A stretch of DNA of 64,000 nucleotides from Chryseobacterium binzhouense (GTDB taxonomy: Bacteria > Bacteroidota > Bacteroidia > Flavobacteriales > Weeksellaceae). A model generated the notes under the pieces. That model made no database searches. It had not been told where the DNA came from and saw only the letters and a program-made list of their open reading frames with translations. Of the stretch, positions 25,129 through 33,142 are shown in pieces (the stretch's first letter is position 1; every line of letters begins with the position of its first letter). Both the position numbers and the translations under genes were made by a program. The stretch lies in contig NZ_VKOG01000007.1 in NCBI RefSeq assembly GCF_007474545.1, forward strand, positions 95,240 through 159,239, written 5' to 3'.

Positions 25129-25209
25129 ATGCATAAAAAACCAAAATCTCAGAAAAGGTTTAAAATCAGAGTAAAAACAGCTCCCAAAAGATCGCAGAAA
25201 AAACGCTGA
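25129..25209 (+). CDS. Possible 26-residue strongly basic peptide
   Basis: An ATG at 25129 opens MHKKPKSQKRFKIRVKTAPK and ends ...RSQKKR at 25209. Over half of the residues are Lys or Arg. It lies alone in the 358-bp gap between two divergent genes. Composition resembles tiny ribosome-associated or nucleic-acid-binding peptides, but it is not recognisably bacterial Thx. The rest of the gap (25210-25402) shows only a weak TCTCCG/CGGAGA hairpin at 25243-25262 without a T run. Confidence 0.4.
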   Translation: MHKKPKSQKRFKIRVKTAPKRSQKKR

Positions 25210-25402
25210 CTTTAATTTTTTAATACAAACCTATTCCTGATTTCTCCGGATCTTTTCGGAGATCAACAAATACCATCGTCTCTTATCACTCATTTTTTAG
25301 GGAATTTAATTTCCTGAAAATAATTAATGTTTCGTTATTAACTCCTATTTTGAAACCGTAGCATACTTTTTGTGAAACAACCTTGATTTTATTTTTACAT
25401 TT

Positions 25403-25894
25403 ATGGATCATTCATTAATTACTTTATTCAGCATTATTCTTTTAATATTAGGAATTTTGGGTACATTCTTACCAATTTTACCCGGATTGGTACTGAGTCT
25501 TGCCGGTCTTTTAATCTACAAATACGGAACAGATTCCGATCTCTCCATGATTTATATCTGGGCATTTGTTATTTTAACTCTTGCTTCAGCGGTTCTTAAT
25601 TATGTTATTCCGGCAAAAACAAACAGGAAATATGGCGGCACACGTTGGGGAAGCATAGGATCTGTGATAGGAACTATTGTAGGAATGTTTTTACCGATTC
25701 CGCTGGGTTTTCTATTTGGAATGTTTGCGGGAGTTTTTGTAGGTGAATTATTGCATGACAGTAAAGATCTTACCAAAGCCTGGAAATCTACTAAAGGAGC
25801 TTTTATAGGTTTTCTTTACGGAACAGGATTCAATCTTGTAGTTGGGATTGCCATGTTATTGGTAGTTTTGCTTGACGTTTTTAATATTTTATAA
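25403..25894 (+). CDS. DUF456 domain membrane protein
   Basis: The 163-residue protein is almost fully hydrophobic with four to five membrane helices. It carries the DUF456 pattern: a GTFLPILPGLVLSLAGLLIYK start, YVIPAKTNRKYGGTRWGSIGS in the middle, and GMFLPIPLGFLFGMFAGVFVGEL with the glycine-rich helix. The function of the family is unknown. It is followed after 3 bp by a lipoprotein gene, which indicates cotranscription. Confidence 0.9.
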   Translation: MDHSLITLFSIILLILGILGTFLPILPGLVLSLAGLLIYKYGTDSDLSMIYIWAFVILTLASAVLNYVIPAKTNRKYGGTRWGSIGSVIGTIVGMFLPIPLGFLFGMFAGVFVGELLHDSKDLTKAWKSTKGAFIGFLYGTGFNLVVGIAMLLVVLLDVFNIL

Positions 25895-25897
25895 GTT

Positions 25898-26383
25898 ATG
25901 AAAGAAAAAGAACTCTTATTATTTGCGATTATCCTATTGGTAAACTGCAGCTCTCAAAAAAGTGTTTCTCAAAGATCTGCAGCATCAGAAAAATCTTCTA
26001 CGGAAGGTCAAAATATTATTTATTTAAAGGAAGGTGAAAATAAATTTCTGAAAGAATATCAGATGAATGTAACTTTCAGGGGAATTTCTGAAGACAGCCG
26101 TTGTCCGCAGGGAACACAATGTATCTGGTCGGGAGTTGCTGTTGCAGATATAGAACTGATGAGCACAACGAGCCGTCCTGTAATGGTAAGACTTTCCACG
26201 CAGGAGGTTGCAGGAAAAGACTATCATAAATCGCATTATTTTAACGGATATAAAATATCGCTGATGAAACTCACGCCCTATCCAACGGAAAAAAGTAATG
26301 TAAAATCGTTACCCGGACAATACAAAATAGGGATTTCTCTTACTAAAGATCCGGAAATACGAGATACAACTACCACGAGATAG
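25898..26383 (+). CDS. Lipoprotein with DSRCPxGxxCxW motif
   Basis: The 161-residue protein has a short lipoprotein signal with Cys17 (LLVNC). The mature domain begins with a Ser-rich linker and contains FRGISEDSRCPQGTQCIWSGVAVADIEL, where the two Cys probably form a disulfide. This motif recurs in small Bacteroidota lipoproteins of unknown function. The C-terminal half is beta-rich (YKISLMKLTPYPTEKSN). The 3' end overlaps the convergent ung gene by 14 bp. Confidence 0.8.
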   Translation: MKEKELLLFAIILLVNCSSQKSVSQRSAASEKSSTEGQNIIYLKEGENKFLKEYQMNVTFRGISEDSRCPQGTQCIWSGVAVADIELMSTTSRPVMVRLSTQEVAGKDYHKSHYFNGYKISLMKLTPYPTEKSNVKSLPGQYKIGISLTKDPEIRDTTTTR

Positions 26384-27011
26384 ATTTCTTTCCTTTTGAA
26401 ATTAAATATTCATTGATTTTTGAAAAAGGTTGACTCCCGAAAAATCCTCTGTGAACAGAAAACGGAGAAGGATGTGCAGACTTTAATATAAAATGTTTAG
26501 CTGGATCTATCAGTTCGGCTTTTTTTTGTGCAAAAGCGCCCCATAAAACGAAAACTACATTTTCTTTTTTATCTGAAATTTCTTTAATAATAAAATCTGT
26601 GAATTTTTCCCAGCCTAAATCTTTATGTGAATTGGGAGAATGTGCACGAACCGTTAAAGTAGCATTCAGCAATAAAACGCCCTGTTTTCCCCAATCATCC
26701 AGCTCTTTTGAAGTTCTTTCAATTCCCAGATCATTTTTCAGTTCAGTAAAAATATTTTTAAGCGATGGCGGCGCTGTTACCTGTTCGGAAACCGAAAAAC
26801 ATAAACCATTTGCCTGAAAATCATTATGATAAGGATCCTGACCAATGATAACCACCTCAATATCTTCAAATGGTGTGATTTCCAATGCTCTGAAAATCTG
26901 ATTTTTTGGCGGAAAAACTTTTGTTGTGGCGTATTCCTGTTTTACTTTTTCCCAAAGATTGGTAAAATATTCTGTGTTTTTTATCGGGGCTAAAATTTCT
27001 GTCCAGGTCAT
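26370..27011 (-). CDS. ung: Uracil-DNA glycosylase
   Basis: Ung removes uracil from DNA and starts base-excision repair. The 213-residue protein is full length for family 1. It shows the catalytic IIGQDPYHNDFQANGLCFSV (Asp59), GVLLLNATLTVRAHSPNSH, VFVLWGAFAQKK and the active-site His loop SAHPSPFSVHRGFFGSQPFSK. It is the last of three reverse-strand genes (GNAT, membrane protein, ung) with gaps of 0 and 3 bp, so it is probably cotranscribed with them. Confidence 0.97.
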   Translation of the reverse strand: MTWTEILAPIKNTEYFTNLWEKVKQEYATTKVFPPKNQIFRALEITPFEDIEVVIIGQDPYHNDFQANGLCFSVSEQVTAPPSLKNIFTELKNDLGIERTSKELDDWGKQGVLLLNATLTVRAHSPNSHKDLGWEKFTDFIIKEISDKKENVVFVLWGAFAQKKAELIDPAKHFILKSAHPSPFSVHRGFFGSQPFSKINEYLISKGKKSISW

Positions 27012-27014
27012 TGT

Positions 27015-27686
27015 TTAATATTTATTAATTGCTTTTATATTCTCAACATAGTTATATTCTAAAATCCCTTCAGAAAGAGTCAGCTCAATCAGTTGATTAT
27101 CTGAAATTTTTTCATAAAGTTCTTTATCAATATCCAGTCGCTCATCTTTGTCAAATTCAGTTTTAATAAATATCTCATAAGATGTACCTCCTTTTGAGCC
27201 TTTATTAATATATTTTTTATTGATTTCAATTCTCTCTTTTTTATCGCTCGAAATAGAAAATCTATAATTAATATAAATACTTAAAGATGGTATCAATAAT
27301 AAAAAAAACAAACAAAGACCCAGAATATTATTTCTTTTTAATTTATCATCATTAAAGGTGTAGTAAAATGAAAGAATATAAACTGTTAAAACGCTAAAAA
27401 TAAGACTTACGAAAGCAGATCTCCAAAACAATTCATAGCCTCCGATGGTATTTTCAAAATATCTGCCAAATATCAAAATAATAAATAGGGGTATTAAAGG
27501 TATCCATTCAAAATTTTTATCTGTTCTTTTTCCTAATTTTTTATTATTGAACTTTAGAATTAAATCTGATAAATTGTACGACAATAAAACAAAAAATGGT
27601 AGAGAAATAAACATATATCCAAAATCCTGTACTGAAAAAAGGAGAATGAGAATACTTATTAGAATTGCAATAATATTTTTCGACAT
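27015..27686 (-). CDS. Membrane protein of unknown function
   Basis: The 223-residue protein has about five membrane helices in the first 150 residues (for example IIAILISILILLFSVQDFGYMF, WIPLIPLFIILIFGRYF, GLCLFFLLLIPSLSIYI). A soluble C-terminal part follows with SYEIFIKTEFDKDERLDI. No family was recognised. It directly abuts the GNAT gene upstream (TAA-ATG) and ung downstream. Confidence 0.75.
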   Translation of the reverse strand: MSKNIIAILISILILLFSVQDFGYMFISLPFFVLLSYNLSDLILKFNNKKLGKRTDKNFEWIPLIPLFIILIFGRYFENTIGGYELFWRSAFVSLIFSVLTVYILSFYYTFNDDKLKRNNILGLCLFFLLLIPSLSIYINYRFSISSDKKERIEINKKYINKGSKGGTSYEIFIKTEFDKDERLDIDKELYEKISDNQLIELTLSEGILEYNYVENIKAINKY

Positions 27687-28214
27687 TTAAAGTGAATAAT
27701 TATCAATTATTTTCTTCCTCAAACTAAAAACCAAATTATCCGGAAAACCTTCATCAGTTCTGCCTTTTTGTAAAACAAAGTCATGTTTCGAGAGAAGTCC
27801 TTTTGAATTTTCGTTAAACATATTGGTAAAAGCTAAAATCTCCTTCAAATTTAATTCATTAAAACCAAAATCTAAAACCGCAGACAAAGCTTCAGACATA
27901 ATTCCTTTTCGGTGATAATCGGGCAATAATTCGTAACCGACTTCTGCTTCAGTCCGGTCTTCGGAAAATCTGTACAGACAAATGGTTCCTAAAAGATTTT
28001 GTTGGTTTTTATAAGTAATTCCGAAGTAAAAAGTTTCATTATTCTGAACTCTTTTTTTAATGGTCAAAATAAAATCCAGCGCATCGTAATTTGTCTTTGG
28101 CGAAACTCTTTGTACAAACCGATTGACCATTTCATTGCTTCTGATCTTTAAAATATCTTCAACATGGCTTTCGTTAATGGGTTTTAAACTTAGTCTTTCT
28201 GTTTCTAATTTCAT
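27687..28214 (-). CDS. GNAT family N-acetyltransferase (RimJ/RimL type)
   Basis: The 175-residue protein has the Acetyltransf_3 pattern: LETERLSLKPINESHVEDIL at the start, TICLYRFSEDRTEAEVGYELLPDYHRKGIMSEAL (acetyl-CoA loop, here YHRKGIM), then LKEILAFTNMFNENSKGLLSKHDF. Such enzymes acetylate N-terminal residues of proteins or small amines; the substrate is not predictable. I start it at the ATG at 28214 and not at the TTG one codon earlier. A -7 element at 28219-28226 is so close that the message would be leaderless. Confidence 0.9.
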   Translation of the reverse strand: MKLETERLSLKPINESHVEDILKIRSNEMVNRFVQRVSPKTNYDALDFILTIKKRVQNNETFYFGITYKNQQNLLGTICLYRFSEDRTEAEVGYELLPDYHRKGIMSEALSAVLDFGFNELNLKEILAFTNMFNENSKGLLSKHDFVLQKGRTDEGFPDNLVFSLRKKIIDNYSL

Positions 28215-28218
28215 CAAT

Positions 28219-28226
28219 CAAATATA
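28219..28226 (-). promoter_or_regulatory. -7 element TATATTTG directly before the GNAT start
   Basis: TATATTTG ends 4 bases before the ATG at 28214 on the reverse strand. Transcription would start at or near the A of the ATG. Confidence 0.55.
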
Positions 28227-28390
28227 CAGATATTACGGTTACTTTAAATTTATTTCGTCTTTCTGAGTTTAAAAACGACCCTAATAATTTTCATAAGAAT
28301 TTCAGAATATTTTTTGATTTTAATACTCATATTAACAAAATTTGAATTTTTAATTATCAAATTAACTCATTTTCAAATTTTCAAATTAAT

Positions 28391-28398
28391 TATCTTTG
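28391..28398 (+). promoter_or_regulatory. -7 element TATCTTTG directly before mutS2
   Basis: TATCTTTG ends 4 bases before the GTG at 28403. The predicted transcription start falls on the start codon, so a leaderless message is likely. No -33 TTG at normal spacing. Confidence 0.6.
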
Positions 28399-28402
28399 CA
28401 AT

Positions 28403-30550
28403 GTGTATATAGATAAAGAAGATTTAGACGAATTGGAATTTCCGCAATTGCTCGCGGAAATTTCTCCCTTTGCATATTCTCCGAAAACAAGAGAAGAAAT
28501 CCTTCAGCTCCGTCCGATGAAAATAGATGAGGCTGAGCTGTCCCTGAAAAAAACTTCAGAATATCTTTCAAGCTTTGAAAGCTCCAACGCCATTCCGTTT
28601 AGTGAATACGAAGATATTGAAAGTGAGCTAAAATTGATGCTGATCGAAAATTACCGATTAGAAAACGCTGCTTTCATCAAAATAAAAACACTTACGGAGC
28701 AAATCGGAAAACTGCAGAAATTTTTCCCGACAATGCCGGAAACATTTCCTACTTTGATGCAGAATGTTTCTGTGCTGGAATTTAAAAAGGAAATTATTGA
28801 TAAGATTGATAAAGTATTCAACCGTTTCGGAGAAGTAAAAAGTGAGGCATCCCCTATTCTGAAAGGACTGAGAACGGAGATTCAGCATGCTAAAAAAGCG
28901 ATTACCGAGAATTTCAACAGAGCTTTATTCAATTACGGTCAAAGTGAGTTTTTAGATGATATCCGGGAAACGATTATTGACGATCAAAGAGTTCTGGCTG
29001 TAAAATCGGGATTCAAGAAAAGAGTTCAGGGAAGGGTTTTAGGACTTTCAAAAACCGGTTCCATTACTTATATTCAGCCTGAAAGCGTAGTGAAGCATTA
29101 TTTTAAACTTCGCGAAAGTCAGGAAGAAGAAAAAAAAGAAATTGATAAAATTTTAAGACAGCTTACAGCGGAATTAGCAGAATTTCAACCTCAGCTTTGG
29201 AGATATCAGCAATACATTTTTGATCTTGATTTAACTAGAGCCAAAGCAAAATTTGCCAATCTTATCAACGGAATTTTACCCAAAATAAACCGCCATAAAA
29301 CATTAAGGTTAAAAGATGCTTTCCACCCATTATTGTTTCTAAGAAATAAAGCGGAAAATAAAGTGATTTTCCCTCAATCGTTAACGTTCACCGAGCATAA
29401 CAGAATTATTTGTATCTCGGGACCGAATGCGGGCGGAAAATCAATCACCCTGAAAACTGTTGGATTGCTCCAGTTAATGATTCAGAGCGGCATTCTGGTT
29501 CCCGTACATCCGAAGTCGGAAATGTTTTTCTTCGACAAAATCATGACGGACATTGGTGATAATCAATCTATCGAAAATCATCTTTCCACCTATTCGTCAC
29601 GATTAAAAAAGATGGGAGGAATCATCCGTGAAGCTGATGCCGAAACCCTTTTATTGATTGATGAATTTGGTACAGGTTCAGATCCTGAATTGGGTGGTGC
29701 TTTGGCAGAAAGCTTTCTGGAATTTTTCTATGATAAAAAAAGTTTTGCCATCATCACAACCCATTACACCAACATTAAACTGGTTGTAGAACAGCTTCCG
29801 AATGCTCAAAATGCGGCAATGCTGTTCAATGAAGAAACTCTGGAACCTATGTATAAGCTGGAAGTAGGACAAGCCGGAAGTTCATTTACCTTTGAAGTGG
29901 CAGAGAAAAATAAAATCCCAAGATTTATCATTCATTCTGCCAAGAAAAAAGTGGAACATGATATTGTGAATTTAGATAAAACCATTGTAAAACTTCAACA
30001 GGAAAAATACGAGGTCGAAAAGCTGAAGACTGATCTTGCTGAAAGAAAGGAATCTGTAGAAGACAAGCGTGACAATCTGCAAAAGCTGAATGACCAGCTT
30101 CAGCAAAAGCTGTTCAACTTTCAGAAACTGTATGAAGAAGAGCATCGTAAATTACAGTTTGGCAATAAGATAGAATCTTTTATTGACAGCTATGTAAAAG
30201 GAAAATCCAGAAAAGATGTGGTAAAAGATTTTGTGAAAATTCTGGAACAGGAAAAATTCAGAAAAATCGGTGCGGATAAAGACGAATCTAAAAGGCTTCA
30301 AGTTGTTAAAAGAAAAATTACCCAACAGCTGAAAAAAGAAGATGTGATTGAAAAAATTACTGAAACCAACGAAAAGCTTGAGGAAAAACGTAAAACCGAT
30401 CGCTCTGTCTGGATGAAGATAGGTCAGCGTGTGAGAATAACCGGAAGTACCAGTGTGGGAACGATTGAAAAAATATCTAAAAATAAAGTAGTTGTAAATT
30501 ACGGCACTTTTAAAACGACGATTGACGGAGACGAATTAGAAAGAATTTAA
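28403..30550 (+). CDS. mutS2: MutS2-family ATPase lacking the Smr domain
   Basis: The 715-residue protein follows MutS2 order: N-terminal helical core (1-320), MutS-type ATPase with Walker A GPNAGGKS (340-347), IMTDIGDNQSIENHLSTYSSRL, Walker B LLIDEFGTGSDPELGGALAES and THYTNIK, then a coiled coil (about 510-650) and a KOW-like end (VRITGSTSVGTIEKISKNKV). It stops there; the C-terminal Smr nuclease domain of typical MutS2 is absent and no trace follows. MutS2 proteins act on branched DNA and on collided ribosomes; without Smr only ATP-dependent binding or splitting is expected. The start is GTG at 28403; the ATG two bases before is out of frame and closes at once. Confidence 0.93.
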   Translation: MYIDKEDLDELEFPQLLAEISPFAYSPKTREEILQLRPMKIDEAELSLKKTSEYLSSFESSNAIPFSEYEDIESELKLMLIENYRLENAAFIKIKTLTEQIGKLQKFFPTMPETFPTLMQNVSVLEFKKEIIDKIDKVFNRFGEVKSEASPILKGLRTEIQHAKKAITENFNRALFNYGQSEFLDDIRETIIDDQRVLAVKSGFKKRVQGRVLGLSKTGSITYIQPESVVKHYFKLRESQEEEKKEIDKILRQLTAELAEFQPQLWRYQQYIFDLDLTRAKAKFANLINGILPKINRHKTLRLKDAFHPLLFLRNKAENKVIFPQSLTFTEHNRIICISGPNAGGKSITLKTVGLLQLMIQSGILVPVHPKSEMFFFDKIMTDIGDNQSIENHLSTYSSRLKKMGGIIREADAETLLLIDEFGTGSDPELGGALAESFLEFFYDKKSFAIITTHYTNIKLVVEQLPNAQNAAMLFNEETLEPMYKLEVGQAGSSFTFEVAEKNKIPRFIIHSAKKKVEHDIVNLDKTIVKLQQEKYEVEKLKTDLAERKESVEDKRDNLQKLNDQLQQKLFNFQKLYEEEHRKLQFGNKIESFIDSYVKGKSRKDVVKDFVKILEQEKFRKIGADKDESKRLQVVKRKITQQLKKEDVIEKITETNEKLEEKRKTDRSVWMKIGQRVRITGSTSVGTIEKISKNKVVVNYGTFKTTIDGDELERI

Positions 30551-30647
30551 TTACATAAAAAAATTTGCAAATCTAGATTGGAAAACATGAACTCTAGCAT
30601 ACATTAAAAGCATTCGACTTGTTAATAATGTAGTATTTCAAAAAATA

Positions 30648-30685
30648 AAGGCAAAGCTTAAAAGTTAATTTAGCTTTGCCTTTTT
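30648..30685. terminator. Bidirectional terminator between mutS2 and the symporter
   Basis: 12-bp stem AAAGGCAAAGCT / AGCTTTGCCTTT with A and T runs outside. It serves convergent genes ending at 30550 and 30705. Confidence 0.88.
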
Positions 30686-30704
30686 ATATTAAAATTTAGA
30701 ACTG

Positions 30705-31955
30705 CTACAAATCTCCGCCGTGGCTGTCAAGCTGACCTTCCCATTTTGAAACGGCTGAAGTTGCCAAAGCATTTCCTAAAACATTCGTCATACTTCTTCC
30801 CATATCGCAGAAGTGATCAATCGGCAAAATCAACGCAATCCCTTCAGGCGGAATTCCAAACATGGAACAAGTTGCCACGATGATTACCAGACTCGCTCTC
30901 GGAACTCCTGCAATTCCTTTTGAGGTAAGCATTAAAACTAGAAGCATCGTCACCTGCTGTCCGACAGACATATCAATTCCGTAGATCTGAGCAATAAAAA
31001 TGGAAGCAAAGGTCATATACATCATACTTCCGTCCAGATTGAAAGAATATCCTAAAGGTAAAATAAATGATACAACTCGGTTATTACAGCCAAATCTTTC
31101 CAGCTCTTCTACCAGTTTTGGAAAAACTGCTTCTGAACTTGTCGTAGAAAAAGCAATAAGCAACGGTGATTTTATTCTTCTTAATAGATCAAAAAGACGG
31201 CGTCCTAAAATCATATATCCTACCAAGAGCAGAACCAGCCACAAAATTCCTAAAGCAAAGAAAAAATCCCGCAGATAAATAGCGTAGACTTTAAATATTT
31301 CAAAACCATTGGTCGCAACAACTGCCGCAATAGCTCCTAAAACTCCCAAAGGAGCAAACCACATAATGTAGCCTACCATTTTCAAAATCCCGTGTGCCAC
31401 AACATCAAACAGCTTAATTACAGGCTGTGCATAATCATCCCCTAAGTTGGCTAAAGCAACTCCAAACATGATAGAAAATACTACGATCTGCAGCACTTCA
31501 TTCGTTGCAAAAGCTTCAAACAAACTTTTAGGAATAATATGCTTTACAAAATCTTCCAGAGAAAAACCTTTGCTGGATTTCACTAATTCTTCTGCGGATG
31601 AAGCATCCTGAATAGGAAGTTTGGTAACATGTCCCGGTTCAAGCCAGTTAACCAAAACCAAACCAATGAAGAGAGAAACCAATGAAGCAGAAATAAACCA
31701 CAGCATTGCTTTTGTACCTACCCTTCCAATCATCTTGATATCGCTCATTTTTGCGATTCCCACAACAAGCGTTGTAAATACAAGCGGAGCGATAATCATT
31801 TGTACTAAACGGATAAAGATGGTTCCCAAGAGCTTGATGTTTTTAGAAAACGGCTCTGCGCTTTCAGGATAATTAATATGCACCAAACCGCCGATGGCAA
31901 CACCAATTACTAATGCTACAATAATAGCAACGAATAATTTATTTTGTCCTTTCAT
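30705..31955 (-). CDS. Dicarboxylate/amino acid:cation symporter (DAACS family)
   Basis: The 416-residue inner-membrane protein has the GltP/DctA pattern: IFIRLVQMIIAPLVFTTLVVGIA, the serine-rich loop AFSTTSSEAVFPKLVEELE, the Na/H-binding SFNLDGSMMYMTFASIF motif, and the last helices GIAGVPRASLVIIVAT and ILPIDHFCDMGRSMTNVLGNALA (substrate Asp/Asn/Arg). The D..R..TNV..N form fits acidic substrates such as glutamate, aspartate or C4-dicarboxylates. It is a single gene with a -7 element (TATATTTG) at 31975-31982. Confidence 0.95.
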   Translation of the reverse strand: MKGQNKLFVAIIVALVIGVAIGGLVHINYPESAEPFSKNIKLLGTIFIRLVQMIIAPLVFTTLVVGIAKMSDIKMIGRVGTKAMLWFISASLVSLFIGLVLVNWLEPGHVTKLPIQDASSAEELVKSSKGFSLEDFVKHIIPKSLFEAFATNEVLQIVVFSIMFGVALANLGDDYAQPVIKLFDVVAHGILKMVGYIMWFAPLGVLGAIAAVVATNGFEIFKVYAIYLRDFFFALGILWLVLLLVGYMILGRRLFDLLRRIKSPLLIAFSTTSSEAVFPKLVEELERFGCNNRVVSFILPLGYSFNLDGSMMYMTFASIFIAQIYGIDMSVGQQVTMLLVLMLTSKGIAGVPRASLVIIVATCSMFGIPPEGIALILPIDHFCDMGRSMTNVLGNALATSAVSKWEGQLDSHGGDL

Positions 31956-31974
31956 ATATATAGTTCAAGAAAGG

Positions 31975-31982
31975 CAAATATA
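31975..31982 (-). promoter_or_regulatory. -7 element TATATTTG upstream of the symporter
   Basis: TATATTTG on the reverse strand, 19 bases before the ATG at 31955; no clear -33 element. Confidence 0.5.
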
Positions 31983-32107
31983 ATGCTTTAATTATTTAAG
32001 CCTGAATTTTTATAAAAAATTGCTCACCAAATAAATAATAAATTAAAAACACAGAAAATGAAAAACTTACAGCAATGCTACCATATATTTCTTTCATTTT
32101 TGATCTG

Positions 32108-32134
32108 TTGGTACAAAATTTATTATTACATTTG
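32108..32134 (+). promoter_or_regulatory. Promoter of the BON gene pair
   Basis: TTG at 32108-32110, 16 bp spacer, TACATTTG at 32127-32134. The predicted leader is about 25 nt. Confidence 0.6.
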
Positions 32135-32164
32135 GTTCTAATTAAAACATTAAATTAATCAATT

Positions 32165-32647
32165 ATGAAAAAAACAATCGCAATATCTGCTTTAGCTTTA
32201 GCAGTATCGTTTGGATCTATTTCGTGTAAAAAGAAAGTTTCTGATGCTGATCTGCAGACTCAGGCGACAACAGTTGTAACGGCAAATCCGGGAGCAAGTG
32301 TGGAAATAAAAGATGGTGTTGCACACCTGAGCGGAACTTTTGCATCGCAGGAAGAAAAAGATGCTGCAATTAAATCTTTGAAGGAAATAAAAGGAGTGAA
32401 AGATGTACATGATATGGCTAAAGTAGAAGCAGCTCCAATGCCGGTAGAAACCGCATCTGCTGTAGACCCTATGATTCAGCAAAAAGTACAGGATGCCGTA
32501 AAAGATTTCCCTTCTGTAAAAGTTGAAGTAATTAACGGTGAATTAACTCTGACAGGAAATGTATCTTCTGCTCAGGCTAGAAAAATTAAAGAATCTGTAG
32601 ATGCTTTAAAAATCGGAAAGTATAACAATAACTTAGTTGTAAAATAA
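32165..32647 (+). CDS. BON domain lipoprotein
   Basis: The 160-residue protein has a lipoprotein signal with Cys21 (SFGSISC) followed by KKK. Two BON domains follow: about 28-85 (TVVTANPGASVEIKDGVAHLSG...IKGVKDVHDM) and about 100-158 (VKDFPSVKVEVINGELTLTGNVSS...). BON domains bind phospholipid membranes; E. coli OsmY and DolP are examples. With two BON domains and a lipid anchor, a periplasmic membrane-maintenance role is likely. It forms a pair with the BON/SH3 gene starting 6 bp downstream. Confidence 0.88.
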   Translation: MKKTIAISALALAVSFGSISCKKKVSDADLQTQATTVVTANPGASVEIKDGVAHLSGTFASQEEKDAAIKSLKEIKGVKDVHDMAKVEAAPMPVETASAVDPMIQQKVQDAVKDFPSVKVEVINGELTLTGNVSSAQARKIKESVDALKIGKYNNNLVVK

Positions 32648-32653
32648 GAAATC

Positions 32654-33073
32654 ATGAGTACATTACAAGATAAATATGCAAGCGTAGTTTCAGCAGCTCA
32701 GTCTGCCGGAGTAAGCAATCTTCAGGTTCAGGAGCAGGACGGAATCCTTTATATTTCCGGAGGTGCATCCAATACTGCGACGAAAGATGCGGTATGGAAT
32801 GCTTTGGGAGCAATAGATTCTACTTACTCTGCTTCAGATATTAATATTGATGTGCAGGTTACTGGTCTTGCAGCAGGAACAAGCCTTACTGTTGCTACCG
32901 AAGAATCTAATCTAAACATCAGACAGGAGCCTTCTACTGAGGCGGCTGTTGTTGGGAAAGCAGCAAAAGGAGAAACCATTACTTTGGTTGAACAGACTTC
33001 TGATGACTGGTGGAAAGTGAAAACCGCAGACGGAGAAGAAGGTTATGCTTATTCAAGATATTTGAGAGCTTAG
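32654..33073 (+). CDS. BON-like plus bacterial SH3 domain protein
   Basis: The 139-residue protein has an N-terminal BON-like part (about 1-70: VSNLQVQEQDGILYISGGASN) and a C-terminal SH3b domain (about 78-138: LNIRQEPSTEAAVVGKAAKGETITLVEQ, DDWWKVKTADGEEGYAYSRYL). There is no signal peptide, so it seems cytosolic, whereas its BON partner upstream is a lipoprotein. That is odd for an SH3b domain, which usually binds cell wall. The pair is cotranscribed and ends at the hairpin at 33091. Confidence 0.85.
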   Translation: MSTLQDKYASVVSAAQSAGVSNLQVQEQDGILYISGGASNTATKDAVWNALGAIDSTYSASDINIDVQVTGLAAGTSLTVATEESNLNIRQEPSTEAAVVGKAAKGETITLVEQTSDDWWKVKTADGEEGYAYSRYLRA

Positions 33074-33090
33074 TATTTCTAATTATAATA

Positions 33091-33125
33091 AAATACCCTG
33101 AAAAAAATTTCAGGGTATTTTTAAT
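33091..33125. terminator. Bidirectional terminator after the BON/SH3 gene
   Basis: 13-bp stem AAATACCCTGAAA / TTTCAGGGTATTT, 4-base loop, then T run. Lies between convergent genes ending at 33073 and 33143. Confidence 0.9.
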
Positions 33126-33142
33126 TTTAATGGATAAAATAG

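Noticed and set aside
25231-25270. Hairpin TCTCCG/CGGAGA as a terminator
   Set aside because: Six-base stem without a T run and not placed after a gene end.
28401-28412. ATG at 28401 as the mutS2 start
   Set aside because: It is in another frame and meets TAG after three codons; GTG at 28403 opens the conserved frame.
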